Shown here piece by piece: positions 46,387-55,044 of a stretch of 64,000 bases of DNA. The stretch comes from Latilactobacillus graminis DSM 20719. Lineage in GTDB: Bacteria; Bacillota; Bacilli; Lactobacillales; Lactobacillaceae. Made by a program: the position numbers and the translations under genes. The DNA is taken from positions 89,913 through 153,912 of the forward strand of contig NZ_AYZB01000002.1 of assembly GCF_001436415.1 (NCBI RefSeq). Reading direction: 5' to 3'. Positions within the stretch are counted from its first letter, which is position 1. Each line of letters opens with the position of its first letter. The notes under the pieces were generated by a model, which saw nothing but the letters and a program-made list of their open reading frames with translations, searched no databases and was not told the DNA's origin.

Positions 46387-46392
46387 TATATC

Positions 46393-46432
46393 AAAAAAGG
46401 CACCGCTATTATTGAATAGCGGTGCCTTTTAT
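46393..46432. terminator. bidirectional terminator between nagB and the DUF4811 gene
   Basis: AAAAGGCACCGCTATT / AATAGCGGTGCCTTTT perfect stem, 4-base loop, T-run. Confidence 0.93.
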
Positions 46433-46445
46433 TAGTTATGATCGT

Positions 46446-47150
46446 CTATTTAAGGGTTGCCATTACCTTGGCCATTGCAGTTTGTTGATAGGCAACAGCG
46501 GCTTTTTTAGCAACCGCTTGTTGTTGTTGTGCAGTCATGGCAGGATTGGTGTGCATTGCAGTCATAACCGCTTGTTTACCAGCAGTTATCGCGCCGGTTT
46601 TAAGTTGAGCTTGTTGTTTTTTTAAGGTTTTAGCAAGTTGTTTAGCTTGTGTGTCGCTTAAAACAAGCCAGCCTTTGGCAACTTTAAAAGTATTATGACG
46701 ACTCACAAATTCATGGTCGTTACCAGAAATGCCAAACCAGAATTTAGCGGTTTGGTTTTGGTAGACGCGATACTTCGTCTTCGTAACTAAGGCTGCTTGT
46801 TTAGCGTTCTTTTGAACACTATTGCTTGTCTTTTTCGTTTGAGTTGCTTGGGGCTTCTTTTGGCTCGTAGCAGTCCGATAAAGATAAATTTTTTCAGTAC
46901 CGTTTCCAAGTGGATGGTAAAGCAACATTGATACGCCTTTAGCGTCGGCACTTGAAACAAGTGGGCGCGTCTTGGTTTCAGTGATCGTTTTCATCCCATA
47001 ATGGTTGTGGTCATTTTGGACGATGAAGACCAAAGAGGCGATAAATGTCAGCCCAAAAATCAACATGAGGACTGGGCGCCACATTTTTTTACCGAAAATT
47101 GAAGCAAAGAATAATGCGAGCGTGCTAATAACGAGAGTTACAATAATCAT
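46446..47150 (-). CDS. DUF4811 membrane-anchored protein, partner of MFS exporter
   Basis: The 234-residue protein has two N-terminal membrane helices (VTLVISTLALFFASIF; VLMLIFGLTFIASLVFIV), a beta-rich extracellular part (TKYRVYQNQTAKFWFGISGN), and a long Q/A/K-rich helical tail (about 165-234). This is the DUF4811 architecture found downstream of DHA2 drug exporters in lactobacilli. Its ATG overlaps the exporter's stop (ATGA), so the two are translationally coupled. It may be an accessory or cell-wall-facing subunit; this is not demonstrated. Confidence 0.75.
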   Translation of the reverse strand: MIIVTLVISTLALFFASIFGKKMWRPVLMLIFGLTFIASLVFIVQNDHNHYGMKTITETKTRPLVSSADAKGVSMLLYHPLGNGTEKIYLYRTATSQKKPQATQTKKTSNSVQKNAKQAALVTKTKYRVYQNQTAKFWFGISGNDHEFVSRHNTFKVAKGWLVLSDTQAKQLAKTLKKQQAQLKTGAITAGKQAVMTAMHTNPAMTAQQQQAVAKKAAVAYQQTAMAKVMATLK

Positions 47151-48622
47151 GCTTTCGCACCTCCTTTAACAGTTGGTTCCTTCGAGGATAGGAAGAATGT
47201 GATGATAAAGCCAATTATACAGAAAATAACAGCAACGATGAAAGCTGCGTGATAACCGGAAAGTGTTGCATTAAGGACTTTATCACGGAAGGCCAGTGGG
47301 AGTGTTTTGATCATGTGGGTGCTAGGCATGTTATTTTTAGTAGCACTGGAAAGTACACTGATTAAAATAGCAGTCCCAATTGAACTGGCAACTTGTCGGA
47401 ACGTATTATTAACAGCAGTCCCATGACTAATTAAATTAATTGGTAGAGCGTTCATTCCGGAAGTTGTAACAGGCATCATAACCATTGAAATCCCAAACAT
47501 CCGTACAGCATACAACACGACGATATAAATAATTGGTGTGCTGGCTGTTAAGAAGATGAATGGTGCGGTTGCAGCCATTAAAAGGAACATCCCAGTCATT
47601 GCTAAGCGTTTAGCACCGTATTTATCAAAAATTCGGCCGGTAACAGGCATCATAATCCCCATCATTAGCGAACCCGCTAATAGCGTGAGGCCAGAATGAA
47701 AGGCAGATTCACCACGAATATTTTGAATATATAATGGTAGGACCATTTCAGCACCAACCATTGCCATATTCGTCACACCACTTAAAATTGCGGCGATTGT
47801 AAAGACGGGTGATTTGAAGACGCGCAGTTCCAAGAATGGATTTTCCATTGTGAGCTGACGCCAAACAAATAAAGCAATTACGACAACCCCAATTGCTAAG
47901 GTGGTTAGGACGATTGCACTGCCCCAACCTTTATCCCCAACTTCTGAGAAGCCATAAAGCAGACTACCAAAGCCGATTGTCGATAAAATAATTGAAGGGA
48001 CATCAATCTTAGGTTTTGAAAGTTGAATAACGCTCTTCATTTGGAAACTAGCAAGTACTAAGACGATAATGACGATAGGAATAATCATTCCAAATAGTAG
48101 ACGCCAGTTATATGAATCAATGATCCAACCTGAAAGTGTCGGTCCTAAGGCTGGTGCGAGACCGATAACAATCCCGGCCATTCCCATGGCAGTACCGCGT
48201 TTTTCAGGTGGGAAAATTGTCAGCATAATCGTTTGTAAGATGGGCATCGAAATCCCAACTCCGGCAGCTTGCACAAGCCGGCCGACTAATAAAGTTGCAA
48301 ATGAGCTAGTTGGTGCAATGTAACAAATAATGGTCCCAACTAAAAAGACAGTCATTGCTGACATATAGAGGACCTTTGAATTGAACCGGTTAATTAACCA
48401 AGCGCTGATAGGGATCATAATCCCGTTGACTAGTAGGAAACCAGTTGTTAGCCATTGAACGGCTGAAGTGGACACATCGAATGCTTTCATTAATGTTGGA
48501 AAAGCAGTCGACAAAATTGTCTGGTTTAAAACAGTACAGAAAGTACCAATTAATAAAACCAAGACTAAGACTGTCCGATTATATGGTTTCCCATGAATAT
48601 CTAATGGTCTAGAGTCTGACAA
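47147..48622 (-). CDS. DHA2-family MFS multidrug exporter (LmrB/EmrB-like)
   Basis: A 491-residue, 14-helix major facilitator of the drug:H+ antiporter-2 family: FCTVLNQTILSTAFPTLMKA, VQWLTTGFLLVNGIMIPI, VGRLVQAAGVGISMPILQTI and the motif C-like GIVIGLAPALGPTLSGWI. Start: the TTG at 48622 has AAAGGAG nine bases upstream; the longer ATG frame from 48691 would read through the promoter. The upstream MerR gene is divergent and probably regulates it. Substrate is unknown. Confidence 0.88.
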   Translation of the reverse strand: MSDSRPLDIHGKPYNRTVLVLVLLIGTFCTVLNQTILSTAFPTLMKAFDVSTSAVQWLTTGFLLVNGIMIPISAWLINRFNSKVLYMSAMTVFLVGTIICYIAPTSSFATLLVGRLVQAAGVGISMPILQTIMLTIFPPEKRGTAMGMAGIVIGLAPALGPTLSGWIIDSYNWRLLFGMIIPIVIIVLVLASFQMKSVIQLSKPKIDVPSIILSTIGFGSLLYGFSEVGDKGWGSAIVLTTLAIGVVVIALFVWRQLTMENPFLELRVFKSPVFTIAAILSGVTNMAMVGAEMVLPLYIQNIRGESAFHSGLTLLAGSLMMGIMMPVTGRIFDKYGAKRLAMTGMFLLMAATAPFIFLTASTPIIYIVVLYAVRMFGISMVMMPVTTSGMNALPINLISHGTAVNNTFRQVASSIGTAILISVLSSATKNNMPSTHMIKTLPLAFRDKVLNATLSGYHAAFIVAVIFCIIGFIITFFLSSKEPTVKGGAKA

Positions 48623-48684
48623 GATAAAAATCTCCTTTACGTTTTTATTACTGCGACTTATTAGTTTAGACGCTTTACTGGAAT

Positions 48685-48724
48685 TTGTCAAGTAAGCTTA
48701 CAATCATGTCATTTGACTTGACAA
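48685..48724. promoter_or_regulatory. divergent MFS/merR promoters built on one inverted repeat
   Basis: TTGTCAAGT (48685-48693) and ACTTGACAA (48716-48724) form a perfect 9-bp inverted repeat. Each arm supplies a TTGACA -35 for the outward promoter: minus strand TTGACA, 17 bases, TAAACT towards the MFS gene; plus strand TTGACA (48718-48723), 16 bases, TATAAT (48740-48745) towards merR. A regulator binding between the arms could control both. Confidence 0.65.
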
Positions 48725-48775
48725 GCCTGACCGATAATTTATAATGAAAAATATTAATAGGAATGGAGTGGGGAC

Positions 48776-49219
48776 TTGCAAAAAGACCTGTTTTTAAAGT
48801 TGATAGATATGGATCGATTGATTTTTGGAATTAGTGAACTTTGTAAGATGGCAGGGGTTACCCCGCGGCAACTCCGCTATTGGGAGCAAAAGGGCTATAT
48901 CAAAGCGCGTGCATCGGAAGGTAATAAGGCCCGTGAGTACGATGCTAATGCAATGATTAAAGCGGTTTTGATTAAGCATTTTTTAGACGAAGGTTATACT
49001 TTGAATGTGGCTGTTCAAAAAATTCAAAGGTACATGGCTAATATGAAGATTATCCGTTCGATTATTCGGGAACATTTCGTAGGAATCGAAGAAATTGATG
49101 GTGAGCTAGCGGTTAATCTGGGCTATTTTGATGAAGCTAAGCGGCAAATTTTATATGTTATTGTGAAAGATGGCCGTTCAAGCTTTAAGTTAGTAGATGC
49201 TTCTATAGGTAATAATTGA
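48776..49219 (+). CDS. MerR-family transcriptional regulator
   Basis: The 147-residue protein has the MerR HTH near residues 15-50 (FGISELCKMAGVTPRQLRYW, EQKGYIKARASEGNKAREYD) and a helical C-terminal region without the cysteine metal-binding motif, so it is not a metal sensor of the classic type. GGAGTGGGG precedes the TTG start; an ATG at 48809 is an alternative. Divergent from the MFS-DUF4811 pair and likely its regulator. Confidence 0.82.
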   Translation: MQKDLFLKLIDMDRLIFGISELCKMAGVTPRQLRYWEQKGYIKARASEGNKAREYDANAMIKAVLIKHFLDEGYTLNVAVQKIQRYMANMKIIRSIIREHFVGIEEIDGELAVNLGYFDEAKRQILYVIVKDGRSSFKLVDASIGNN

Positions 49220-49233
49220 GCATTGTCTAATGA

Positions 49234-49280
49234 AGTAACAAAAAAACGACGACCAATTCGGTCGTCGTTTTTTTGTTACT
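49234..49280. terminator. bidirectional terminator between merR and pepV
   Basis: A 21-bp perfect stem (AGTAACAAAAAAACGACGACC and its complement) with a 5-base loop contains internal T- and A-runs for both directions. Confidence 0.93.
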
Positions 49281-49291
49281 TTTAAGCTAAA

Positions 49292-50695
49292 TTAACGCGT
49301 TAATCTGTAAATGGCATCAGCATAGATTGCGATAGCATTCATGATATCTTCGATGTACATATATTCGTTAGCTTGATGCATAACATTTTCACGGTCTTCT
49401 GGTAGTGCGCCAAAAGCAACACCTCGTTCTAAGATTCGACCATAAGTACCGCCGCCAATCACTTGTTCATGGCCTTTGAGGCCTGTTTGTGCTTCAAAGA
49501 CATTAAGCAAAGTTGCCACCAGTGGGTCACTACCAGCAACGTAGTGTGGTTCTTGAGCATGACCATCAATTGTCACATCGGCAAGATCAGCAAGTGTCTC
49601 TGCCAAATTGCGGCGGGTACTTTCGGCCGTCACCCCTTTTGGATAGCGGACGTTCAAAAGGACCGTTGCCACGCCATCTTGGGTGTAATTGAAGACTGCT
49701 GGACAAGCAGTTAGGTCGCCCATGACATCATCAGTATGATTGATGTTTAAACGATGGCCCCGTGAATCTTCATGCAATAAACGCGCAATAGCACCGATGT
49801 AGTTGCCACCTTTTGTATCTAAAGCGAAGTCGGCTAAGAAAGTTGCTAAATGAGTCGCAGCATTCACGCCAGCTCTTGGTTCTTGGGCATGGGAGCCTTT
49901 ACCAATTAAGTCCAAGGTTGTTTGTTCACCATCAGTAGTGATTGTTCCACGTAATTTATGATCAGCAAGATAAGCATCAAACTTAGCTTGGAAATCAGCC
50001 GGTATCGCACCGGAGAGAATTGCTTTAGCGGTCTGTGGGACCATATTGGCCCGTAACCCAGATTGGAAATTAACTAAGGTCATTTCACCAGCAGCTCCAT
50101 CGATCGGTTTAAAGGTTATTAAGTATGACACGATGCCCTTTTCACCATTAATAATGGGAAAGTTAGCATCTGGCGAGATTGCAAAATCTGGTTTTGGTTC
50201 AACCTCAAGATATCGGTTGATGCCAACCCAAGCGCTTTCCTCATCAGTGCCCACAATGAAATGAACCTGTTTATTTAATTCAATTCCGTTATCTTTTAAT
50301 AGTTTTAAAGCATAGTAGGCCGCAATTGAAGGCCCTTTATCATCTGATGAACCACGAGCATAAATTTTTCCGTCTTTAATTACTGGCTCAAATGGGTTTG
50401 TTTCCCAACCGTCACCGGCTGGAACCACATCCATGTGCCCTAAAATTCCAAAAATTTCATCGCCTTGTCCGTATTCAATACGACCAGCAACGTTTTCAAC
50501 ATTTTTAGTAGTAAAACCATCTCGTTCAGCAATGGCTAAAAATTGACGTAAAGCGTCACGGGGGCCAGGGCCAAGTGGGGCATCGGTTTCTTTGTGTTCA
50601 ATATCGCGCGCACTATTGATTTTGAGTAAACTTGTTAAGTCAGCTAGCATTTGATCTTTATATTTTGCTGCTTCTTGTTGCCAATTCAGTGTCAT
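49292..50695 (-). CDS. pepV: dipeptidase PepV
   Basis: PepV is a zinc M20 dipeptidase that also removes N-terminal residues from short peptides; it works in the cytoplasm after oligopeptide uptake. The 467-residue protein has the metal motifs GILGHMDVVPAGDGW, YARGSSDDKGPSIAAYYALK, GTDEESAWVGI and SPDANFPIINGEKG, plus the lid domain. The ATG at 50695 corresponds to the family N-terminus; the in-frame ATG at 50713 adds six residues. The ribosome site is poor (GGGAC). Confidence 0.94.
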   Translation of the reverse strand: MTLNWQQEAAKYKDQMLADLTSLLKINSARDIEHKETDAPLGPGPRDALRQFLAIAERDGFTTKNVENVAGRIEYGQGDEIFGILGHMDVVPAGDGWETNPFEPVIKDGKIYARGSSDDKGPSIAAYYALKLLKDNGIELNKQVHFIVGTDEESAWVGINRYLEVEPKPDFAISPDANFPIINGEKGIVSYLITFKPIDGAAGEMTLVNFQSGLRANMVPQTAKAILSGAIPADFQAKFDAYLADHKLRGTITTDGEQTTLDLIGKGSHAQEPRAGVNAATHLATFLADFALDTKGGNYIGAIARLLHEDSRGHRLNINHTDDVMGDLTACPAVFNYTQDGVATVLLNVRYPKGVTAESTRRNLAETLADLADVTIDGHAQEPHYVAGSDPLVATLLNVFEAQTGLKGHEQVIGGGTYGRILERGVAFGALPEDRENVMHQANEYMYIEDIMNAIAIYADAIYRLTR

Positions 50696-50802
50696 TGCAG
50701 TCCCAGCTTTCATTGTTAAATTTTAACCAAAAAGCGGTTAATTAATTATTAGTCTATTCACATTTTAGCATATTATTATAGAATTAAAAAGCGCTTGCGA
50801 TT

Positions 50803-50840
50803 AAAAAGAACCGGCGCACAGAATTGCTGTACACCGGTTT
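50803..50840 (-). terminator. intrinsic terminator of the metal ATPase gene
   Basis: AACCGGCGCACAG pairs with CTGTACACCGGTT (one mismatch or wobble). On the minus strand the stem is followed by CTTTTTAA. Confidence 0.82.
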
Positions 50841-50843
50841 AGA

Positions 50844-52928
50844 TTAGTGTTTTTTTAAAATACGGAGGGCATTCAAAATAGCAATTAGAGTGACCCCAAC
50901 ATCTGCAAAAACCGCTTCCCACATCGTGGCAATTCCCAACGCACCTAATAATAAAAAGAGTGCTTTGACCACTAATGCAAAAATAATATTTTCCCAAACA
51001 ATATGATGGGTATAATGCGCAATTGAAATCGCCGTGGCTAGTTTGGTTGGTTCATCGGACATTAAGACAATATCCGCAGCCTCAATTGCGGCATCTGAAC
51101 CTAAGCCGCCCATAGCTACCCCGACGTCAGCTCGAGCTAAAACGGGGGTGTCATTAATTCCATCACCAACAAAGACGACTTTGCCATTTACCATACGATT
51201 TGCCGTCAATTTAGCAACGGCAGTTACTTTATCTTGTGGAAGTAACTCGCTTTGATAATGATCAATGCCTAGGTGTGCACTGACTTGTTGGGCGACTGGC
51301 TGATTATCGCCAGTCAGCATAATCGTTTGGTGAATACCAACCTGTTTTAACTGGGTGATAGCTGCTTGGGCATCGGGTTTCACCGTGTCTGCAATAATCA
51401 GGTAGCCTAAGTAGTTTTGTTGGTAGGCGACGTGGACGCTAGTGCCGATTTCAACCGGAGTACTGGTTTGAATACCGCTTGCTTGAAGCCAACTGGCATT
51501 ACCAACTTGTAACAGTTGACCGTTGAGTAGACCACAAATTCCGTGACCTGCGCTTTCTTGGACATCCGTTAAAGTCTCTTTAAGTGGGGTTTGATTTGCC
51601 GCTAAAATGGACTGACCAATCGGATGCGTTGAATGTTGTTCGGCCAGTGCAGCTAGCGTTAGAAGTTGTGCAGGTTGGTGATTAAGCGCATGGACAGTTG
51701 TCACACTGAAGCTACCTTGCGTAAGCGTTCCTGTTTTATCAAAAACGGCGGTTTGCACCGTATTTAAAGCTTCGAGATAGTTGCTGCCTTTAATCAAGAT
51801 TCCATTTTTAGAAGCCGTCCCAATCCCAGCAAAAAAACCTAATGGAATCGAAATAACGAGGGCACATGGGCAAGAGATGACTAAGAAGATTAATGCGCGG
51901 TAGAGCCAATCGCCAAATGGAGCGCCAAAGACGATTGGGGGTACAATGGCCATCACCACTGCGACGCCCACCACGATGGGGGTGTAAATTTTGGCAAATC
52001 GAGTGATGAAATTTTCAGTGGGGGCTTTTTGACTACTTGCATTCTCGACCAGATCTAAAATTTTTGCGACTGTTGAATCAGCATATGGTTTAGTAACCGT
52101 CATGGTTAAGAAACCGGCTTGGTTAATCGTACCGCTTAAGAGTTCGTCACCGGGATGAAAGGCACGGGGGACTGATTCACCAGTGATCGTCGAGGTATCA
52201 ACATAGCTGTCACCAGCAGTAATTAGGCCGTCAAGGGGGATTTTTTCGCCCGGTTTCACGACTATTTGTTCCCCAACCTGAATAACTTCAGGTGCGACGA
52301 CTTGGATTGAACCATCTGCAGCTAGGCGGTTGGCAAACGTTGGTTTAATCGCAACAAGGTTAGCGATTGAGCGGCGTGAATGATTAACGGCTAGGGATTG
52401 GAAGTATTCCCCAATCTGGTAGAATAACATCACACCGACCGCCTCAGCATATTGGCCGATACCAAAAGCGCCAATTGTGGCGATGGACATTAAGAAGTGT
52501 TCATCAAACCATTCACCATGCTGGATATTTTTAAGTGCAGTCCAGATGATATCACTGCCGATCACAATAAACGTTGCTAATAACAATATTGTCTTTACAG
52601 AAACACTGAGTGGGGCAAGATAGGAAATGCCTAACCCGCAAGCACTGATTAAAATGCGTATGAGATTGTAATTTAAACGATGTGACTTAGACTTGGGTGT
52701 TGGTGCTACTGGTTGCTGGATACTAACTCCGGGTTCAATCGTTGGTAAGAGTTGGGCAAGCTGTTGTTCGAAGATACCAGCAGCTTGTTGGCCGGTGAGT
52801 TCGTAGTTTAATTGTTGAGTTGTAAAATTGACGGAACAATTTTTGATGCTAGCCATTTGGTTAACGTGCTTCTCAATTTTAGTGGCGCATGCAGCACAAT
52901 CAATGCCGGCTAATTGAAGTTGGGACAT
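50844..52928 (-). CDS. Cd2+/Zn2+-type heavy-metal P1B ATPase (CadA/ZntA-like)
   Basis: The 694-residue pump has an N-terminal heavy-metal-associated domain with the C-x-x-C site in GIDCAACATKIE. The transmembrane metal site is SCPCALVISIPLG (about 350-362), the phosphorylation motif is DKTGTLTQ (Asp about 397), and HSTHPIG and GDGINDTPVLARADVG follow. The ion-site sequence and FAGIGTASKNGILIKGSNYL are typical of Zn/Cd/Pb exporters rather than copper pumps. GAGGAGG lies before the ATG at 52928; longer frames are not conserved. The upstream arsR gene and an ATATGA-type operator indicate metal-inducible control. Confidence 0.92.
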   Translation of the reverse strand: MSQLQLAGIDCAACATKIEKHVNQMASIKNCSVNFTTQQLNYELTGQQAAGIFEQQLAQLLPTIEPGVSIQQPVAPTPKSKSHRLNYNLIRILISACGLGISYLAPLSVSVKTILLLATFIVIGSDIIWTALKNIQHGEWFDEHFLMSIATIGAFGIGQYAEAVGVMLFYQIGEYFQSLAVNHSRRSIANLVAIKPTFANRLAADGSIQVVAPEVIQVGEQIVVKPGEKIPLDGLITAGDSYVDTSTITGESVPRAFHPGDELLSGTINQAGFLTMTVTKPYADSTVAKILDLVENASSQKAPTENFITRFAKIYTPIVVGVAVVMAIVPPIVFGAPFGDWLYRALIFLVISCPCALVISIPLGFFAGIGTASKNGILIKGSNYLEALNTVQTAVFDKTGTLTQGSFSVTTVHALNHQPAQLLTLAALAEQHSTHPIGQSILAANQTPLKETLTDVQESAGHGICGLLNGQLLQVGNASWLQASGIQTSTPVEIGTSVHVAYQQNYLGYLIIADTVKPDAQAAITQLKQVGIHQTIMLTGDNQPVAQQVSAHLGIDHYQSELLPQDKVTAVAKLTANRMVNGKVVFVGDGINDTPVLARADVGVAMGGLGSDAAIEAADIVLMSDEPTKLATAISIAHYTHHIVWENIIFALVVKALFLLLGALGIATMWEAVFADVGVTLIAILNALRILKKH

Positions 52929-52978
52929 GTTATTCAGGCCTCCTCGGCGAATAAAAAATAAAGCGTAATCTTTACTAT

Positions 52979-52998
52979 ATATGAGCATGTGTTCATAT
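52979..52998. promoter_or_regulatory. ArsR/SmtB-type operator upstream of the metal ATPase
   Basis: ATATGAGC-atgt-GTTCATAT is a 20-bp imperfect inverted repeat matching the ATATGAA-type box bound by ArsR/SmtB metal sensors (CzrA, CadC). It lies 51 bases before the ATPase start, between the arsR gene and its likely target. Confidence 0.75.
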
Positions 52999-53082
52999 GT
53001 TGTGTATAACATACCACCAAATTTTGAAAAAAGCAATCATGATGGTGGTGGATTGCTGTTGAATTTTAAGAAAAACGAGCAA

Positions 53083-53153
53083 TAAAAAAAGCATCATCAA
53101 ATGATCAAAATTTGAGGATACCTCGCAAATAGAATTTCGATGATGTTTTTTTG
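53083..53153 (-). terminator. possible terminator after arsR
   Basis: AAAAAAGCATCATC (53086 region) can pair with GATGATGTTTTTTT near 53150 across a roughly 40-base loop. A T-run lies on the minus-strand side. It may partly separate arsR from the ATPase transcript. Confidence 0.4.
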
Positions 53154-53154
53154 A

Positions 53155-53487
53155 TTAGTGTTCGTTGACGTGGGCGATAACTTGCGAAAAAATATTGATG
53201 ACGTGATTATCGGCTAACGAATAGTAGACTTCTTTACCCACTTTGCGATTTTTGACCAATTTAGCTTGTTTTAAAGCGCGCAATTGGTGTGAAATTGAAG
53301 ATTGCGACATTTCTAACACACTAACGATGTCGCTGACGCGTAATTCGGATTGAAAGAGCGCATACAAAATTTTAGCCCGTGTTTTATCACCTAAAATTTT
53401 GAAGAGGATCGAAATGTGATCGAGTGTGGCTTCTTTGGGTAGCGTGTTTTGGACGGAACGAATCAGTTGTTCATAATCAGTTGTCAT
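53155..53487 (-). CDS. ArsR/SmtB-family metal-sensing repressor
   Basis: The 110-residue winged-helix protein has the ArsR core: LFKILGDKTRAKILYALFQS, the recognition helices VSDIVSVLEMSQSSISHQLR, ALKQAKLVKNRKVGKEVYYS in the wing, and LADNHVINIFSQVIAHVNEH with the alpha5 D/H metal ligands (D-x-H and H-x-x-H type). That alpha5 pattern is found in Zn/Co sensors such as CzrA and SmtB. Start 53487 is favoured by GAGG spacing; an ATG at 53493 is in frame. It lies between the glycerophosphodiesterase gene and the ATPase it probably represses. Confidence 0.88.
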   Translation of the reverse strand: MTTDYEQLIRSVQNTLPKEATLDHISILFKILGDKTRAKILYALFQSELRVSDIVSVLEMSQSSISHQLRALKQAKLVKNRKVGKEVYYSLADNHVINIFSQVIAHVNEH

Positions 53488-53501
53488 AAGCATTGACCTC
53501 G

Positions 53502-54896
53502 TTAAAATTTAATGGTAATTGGCTGCCAAGAACGGGCAAATTGCGTAAAAGCCGGTTCATTAATTGGGTGTAAATTGGATGATTTAAGTGGTAATAAAGG
53601 ACTAATACGTAAGTTAGTTGGGCGTAGTTGTTGTGGTAATTGGCGGTAACAATAAGCCAGCAACAATGATTGATTTGGATTGAAATCAATTAGTGCTTGG
53701 CGACTTTTAAACCAGCCTTGAGCGACTTGTAGCCAAACTTGATTACCAACATAGCGAACGCCATGAATTGGGTATTGGGTATCGGCACTTAAATAACCAG
53801 TGATCTGGGTTGGGTGGAGCGGACTGTTCCAAGTCGAAACGATTGCTGCTGTTGGTTTGATTTGGGCGGTTTTACCAACTAAGAGGGTCGCGGCTTGTGC
53901 TGTCTCACCTAAATTGATGCTATCACTGACAACGAAGCGATTGGTGCCAATTTGGTAATAAGTTTGATCGTCAAGTGTGACGGCTTGGGTGATGTGATAA
54001 GTGTGCCCGGCCTTGGCAGGGCTTTTATGAAGATTAGGGGCATATGGATTTTCAACCGTCGGAAGATTTTGGGTGTTGTTGACCTGACCAATTGCTGCCA
54101 GATCTTCATGCACAGCTTGATCTTGCGCAGTTTGATAGTGGCGCCCAAGGGCTGGATAATTGGTGACGACCCCATCGACATTTAAATTAATTAACCAATT
54201 CCAAGTAGCTTGATTTTCTGACATTTCGTTCCAGACGAAGACTTTTTGATGGAGATAATGGAGCTGTTTAATAATCGTGGGTGTAACTAAGGCTGATGAG
54301 ATATTAATTCCATCAGCGTATTTGAAACTTTCAAATGAAATACGTTTTAAACTACCGACAATAAAAATACGGGGGATCTGGGGCATTAAACGTTGCATGT
54401 TTTGTAAACTCGCTAAGGAAAAAGAATGGACCATGACCCGATCTTGCATGTGATATTGTTGAATTAGGGCGACAAGTTTAGCTTCCATGTCTTGCGGGTT
54501 ACCTTTTTTAGTTTTCTTAGTTTCAATTAGAAATTTTGCATGGGGATTGTTTTGATAGTGTTCAAATAATTGATTGACACTGTGGAGCGGTTCGTCGTTG
54601 CTGAGTCTAAGTTGACTGAGTTTAGTAAATGGATATTGCGAGACGATGGCGTCGATGCCGGTGACGCGCTTTAAGTTGCGATCATGGGAGATGACTAAGA
54701 CGCCATCTTGAGATTCGTGTAAATCGAGTTCGACATAGTTGGCCCCTTCAGAAAAAGCCATGTCGATGCTTTGAAACGTTTCTTCAGGGGCATTAATTGG
54801 ATCGCCGCGGTGGGCGACTACTGTAAAACCAGTCAAAAACCAGAAACAAAGGCTAGTCAAGATAACCAATCCCCAGCGCGAATGCTGTTGTGACAA
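53502..54896 (-). CDS. secreted glycerophosphodiester phosphodiesterase with C-terminal SH3-like wall-binding region
   Basis: The 464-residue protein has an N-terminal hydrophobic signal/anchor (GLVILTSLCFWFLTGFTVVA) and a GDPD TIM barrel (AHRGDPINAPEETFQSIDMA, YVELDLHESQDGVLVISHDR, FLIETKKTKKGN, VMVHSFSLASLQ, VFVWNEMSENQATW, VDGVVTNYP). The last ~190 residues carry bacterial SH3/GW-like beta segments (DDQTYYQIGTNRFVVSDSIN; VRYVGNQVWLQVAQGWFKSR), probably for wall attachment. It may release glycerol-3-phosphate from lipoteichoic acid or glycerophosphodiesters. Start TTG with AGGAGG seven bases upstream. Confidence 0.85.
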   Translation of the reverse strand: MSQQHSRWGLVILTSLCFWFLTGFTVVAHRGDPINAPEETFQSIDMAFSEGANYVELDLHESQDGVLVISHDRNLKRVTGIDAIVSQYPFTKLSQLRLSNDEPLHSVNQLFEHYQNNPHAKFLIETKKTKKGNPQDMEAKLVALIQQYHMQDRVMVHSFSLASLQNMQRLMPQIPRIFIVGSLKRISFESFKYADGINISSALVTPTIIKQLHYLHQKVFVWNEMSENQATWNWLINLNVDGVVTNYPALGRHYQTAQDQAVHEDLAAIGQVNNTQNLPTVENPYAPNLHKSPAKAGHTYHITQAVTLDDQTYYQIGTNRFVVSDSINLGETAQAATLLVGKTAQIKPTAAIVSTWNSPLHPTQITGYLSADTQYPIHGVRYVGNQVWLQVAQGWFKSRQALIDFNPNQSLLLAYCYRQLPQQLRPTNLRISPLLPLKSSNLHPINEPAFTQFARSWQPITIKF

Positions 54897-55009
54897 ATCA
54901 AGGCCTCCTCATTTTTTAAGCTACTCTTTTTAAGATACCATTATTCACTTAAAATGCCCATGCCTGTTACAGAACTTTAAAGAAATATCGATAAAATTAG
55001 CGATAATAA

Positions 55010-55038
55010 TTGACAGCGCTTACAATTGATAGTATATT
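55010..55038 (+). promoter_or_regulatory. promoter of a small RNA overlapped by a cre site
   Basis: TTGACA (55010-55015), 17-base spacer and TATATT (55033-55038). TGACAGCGCTTACA (55011-55024) matches the CcpA box TGWAANCGNTNWCA at all but one position and covers the -35, the position at which CcpA usually represses. Confidence 0.75.
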
Positions 55039-55044
55039 ATGTCT

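Noticed and set aside
50791..50803. cre site (AAGCGCTTGCGA) upstream of pepV
   Set aside because: Two mismatches to the consensus and no clear promoter relation; too weak to list as a feature.
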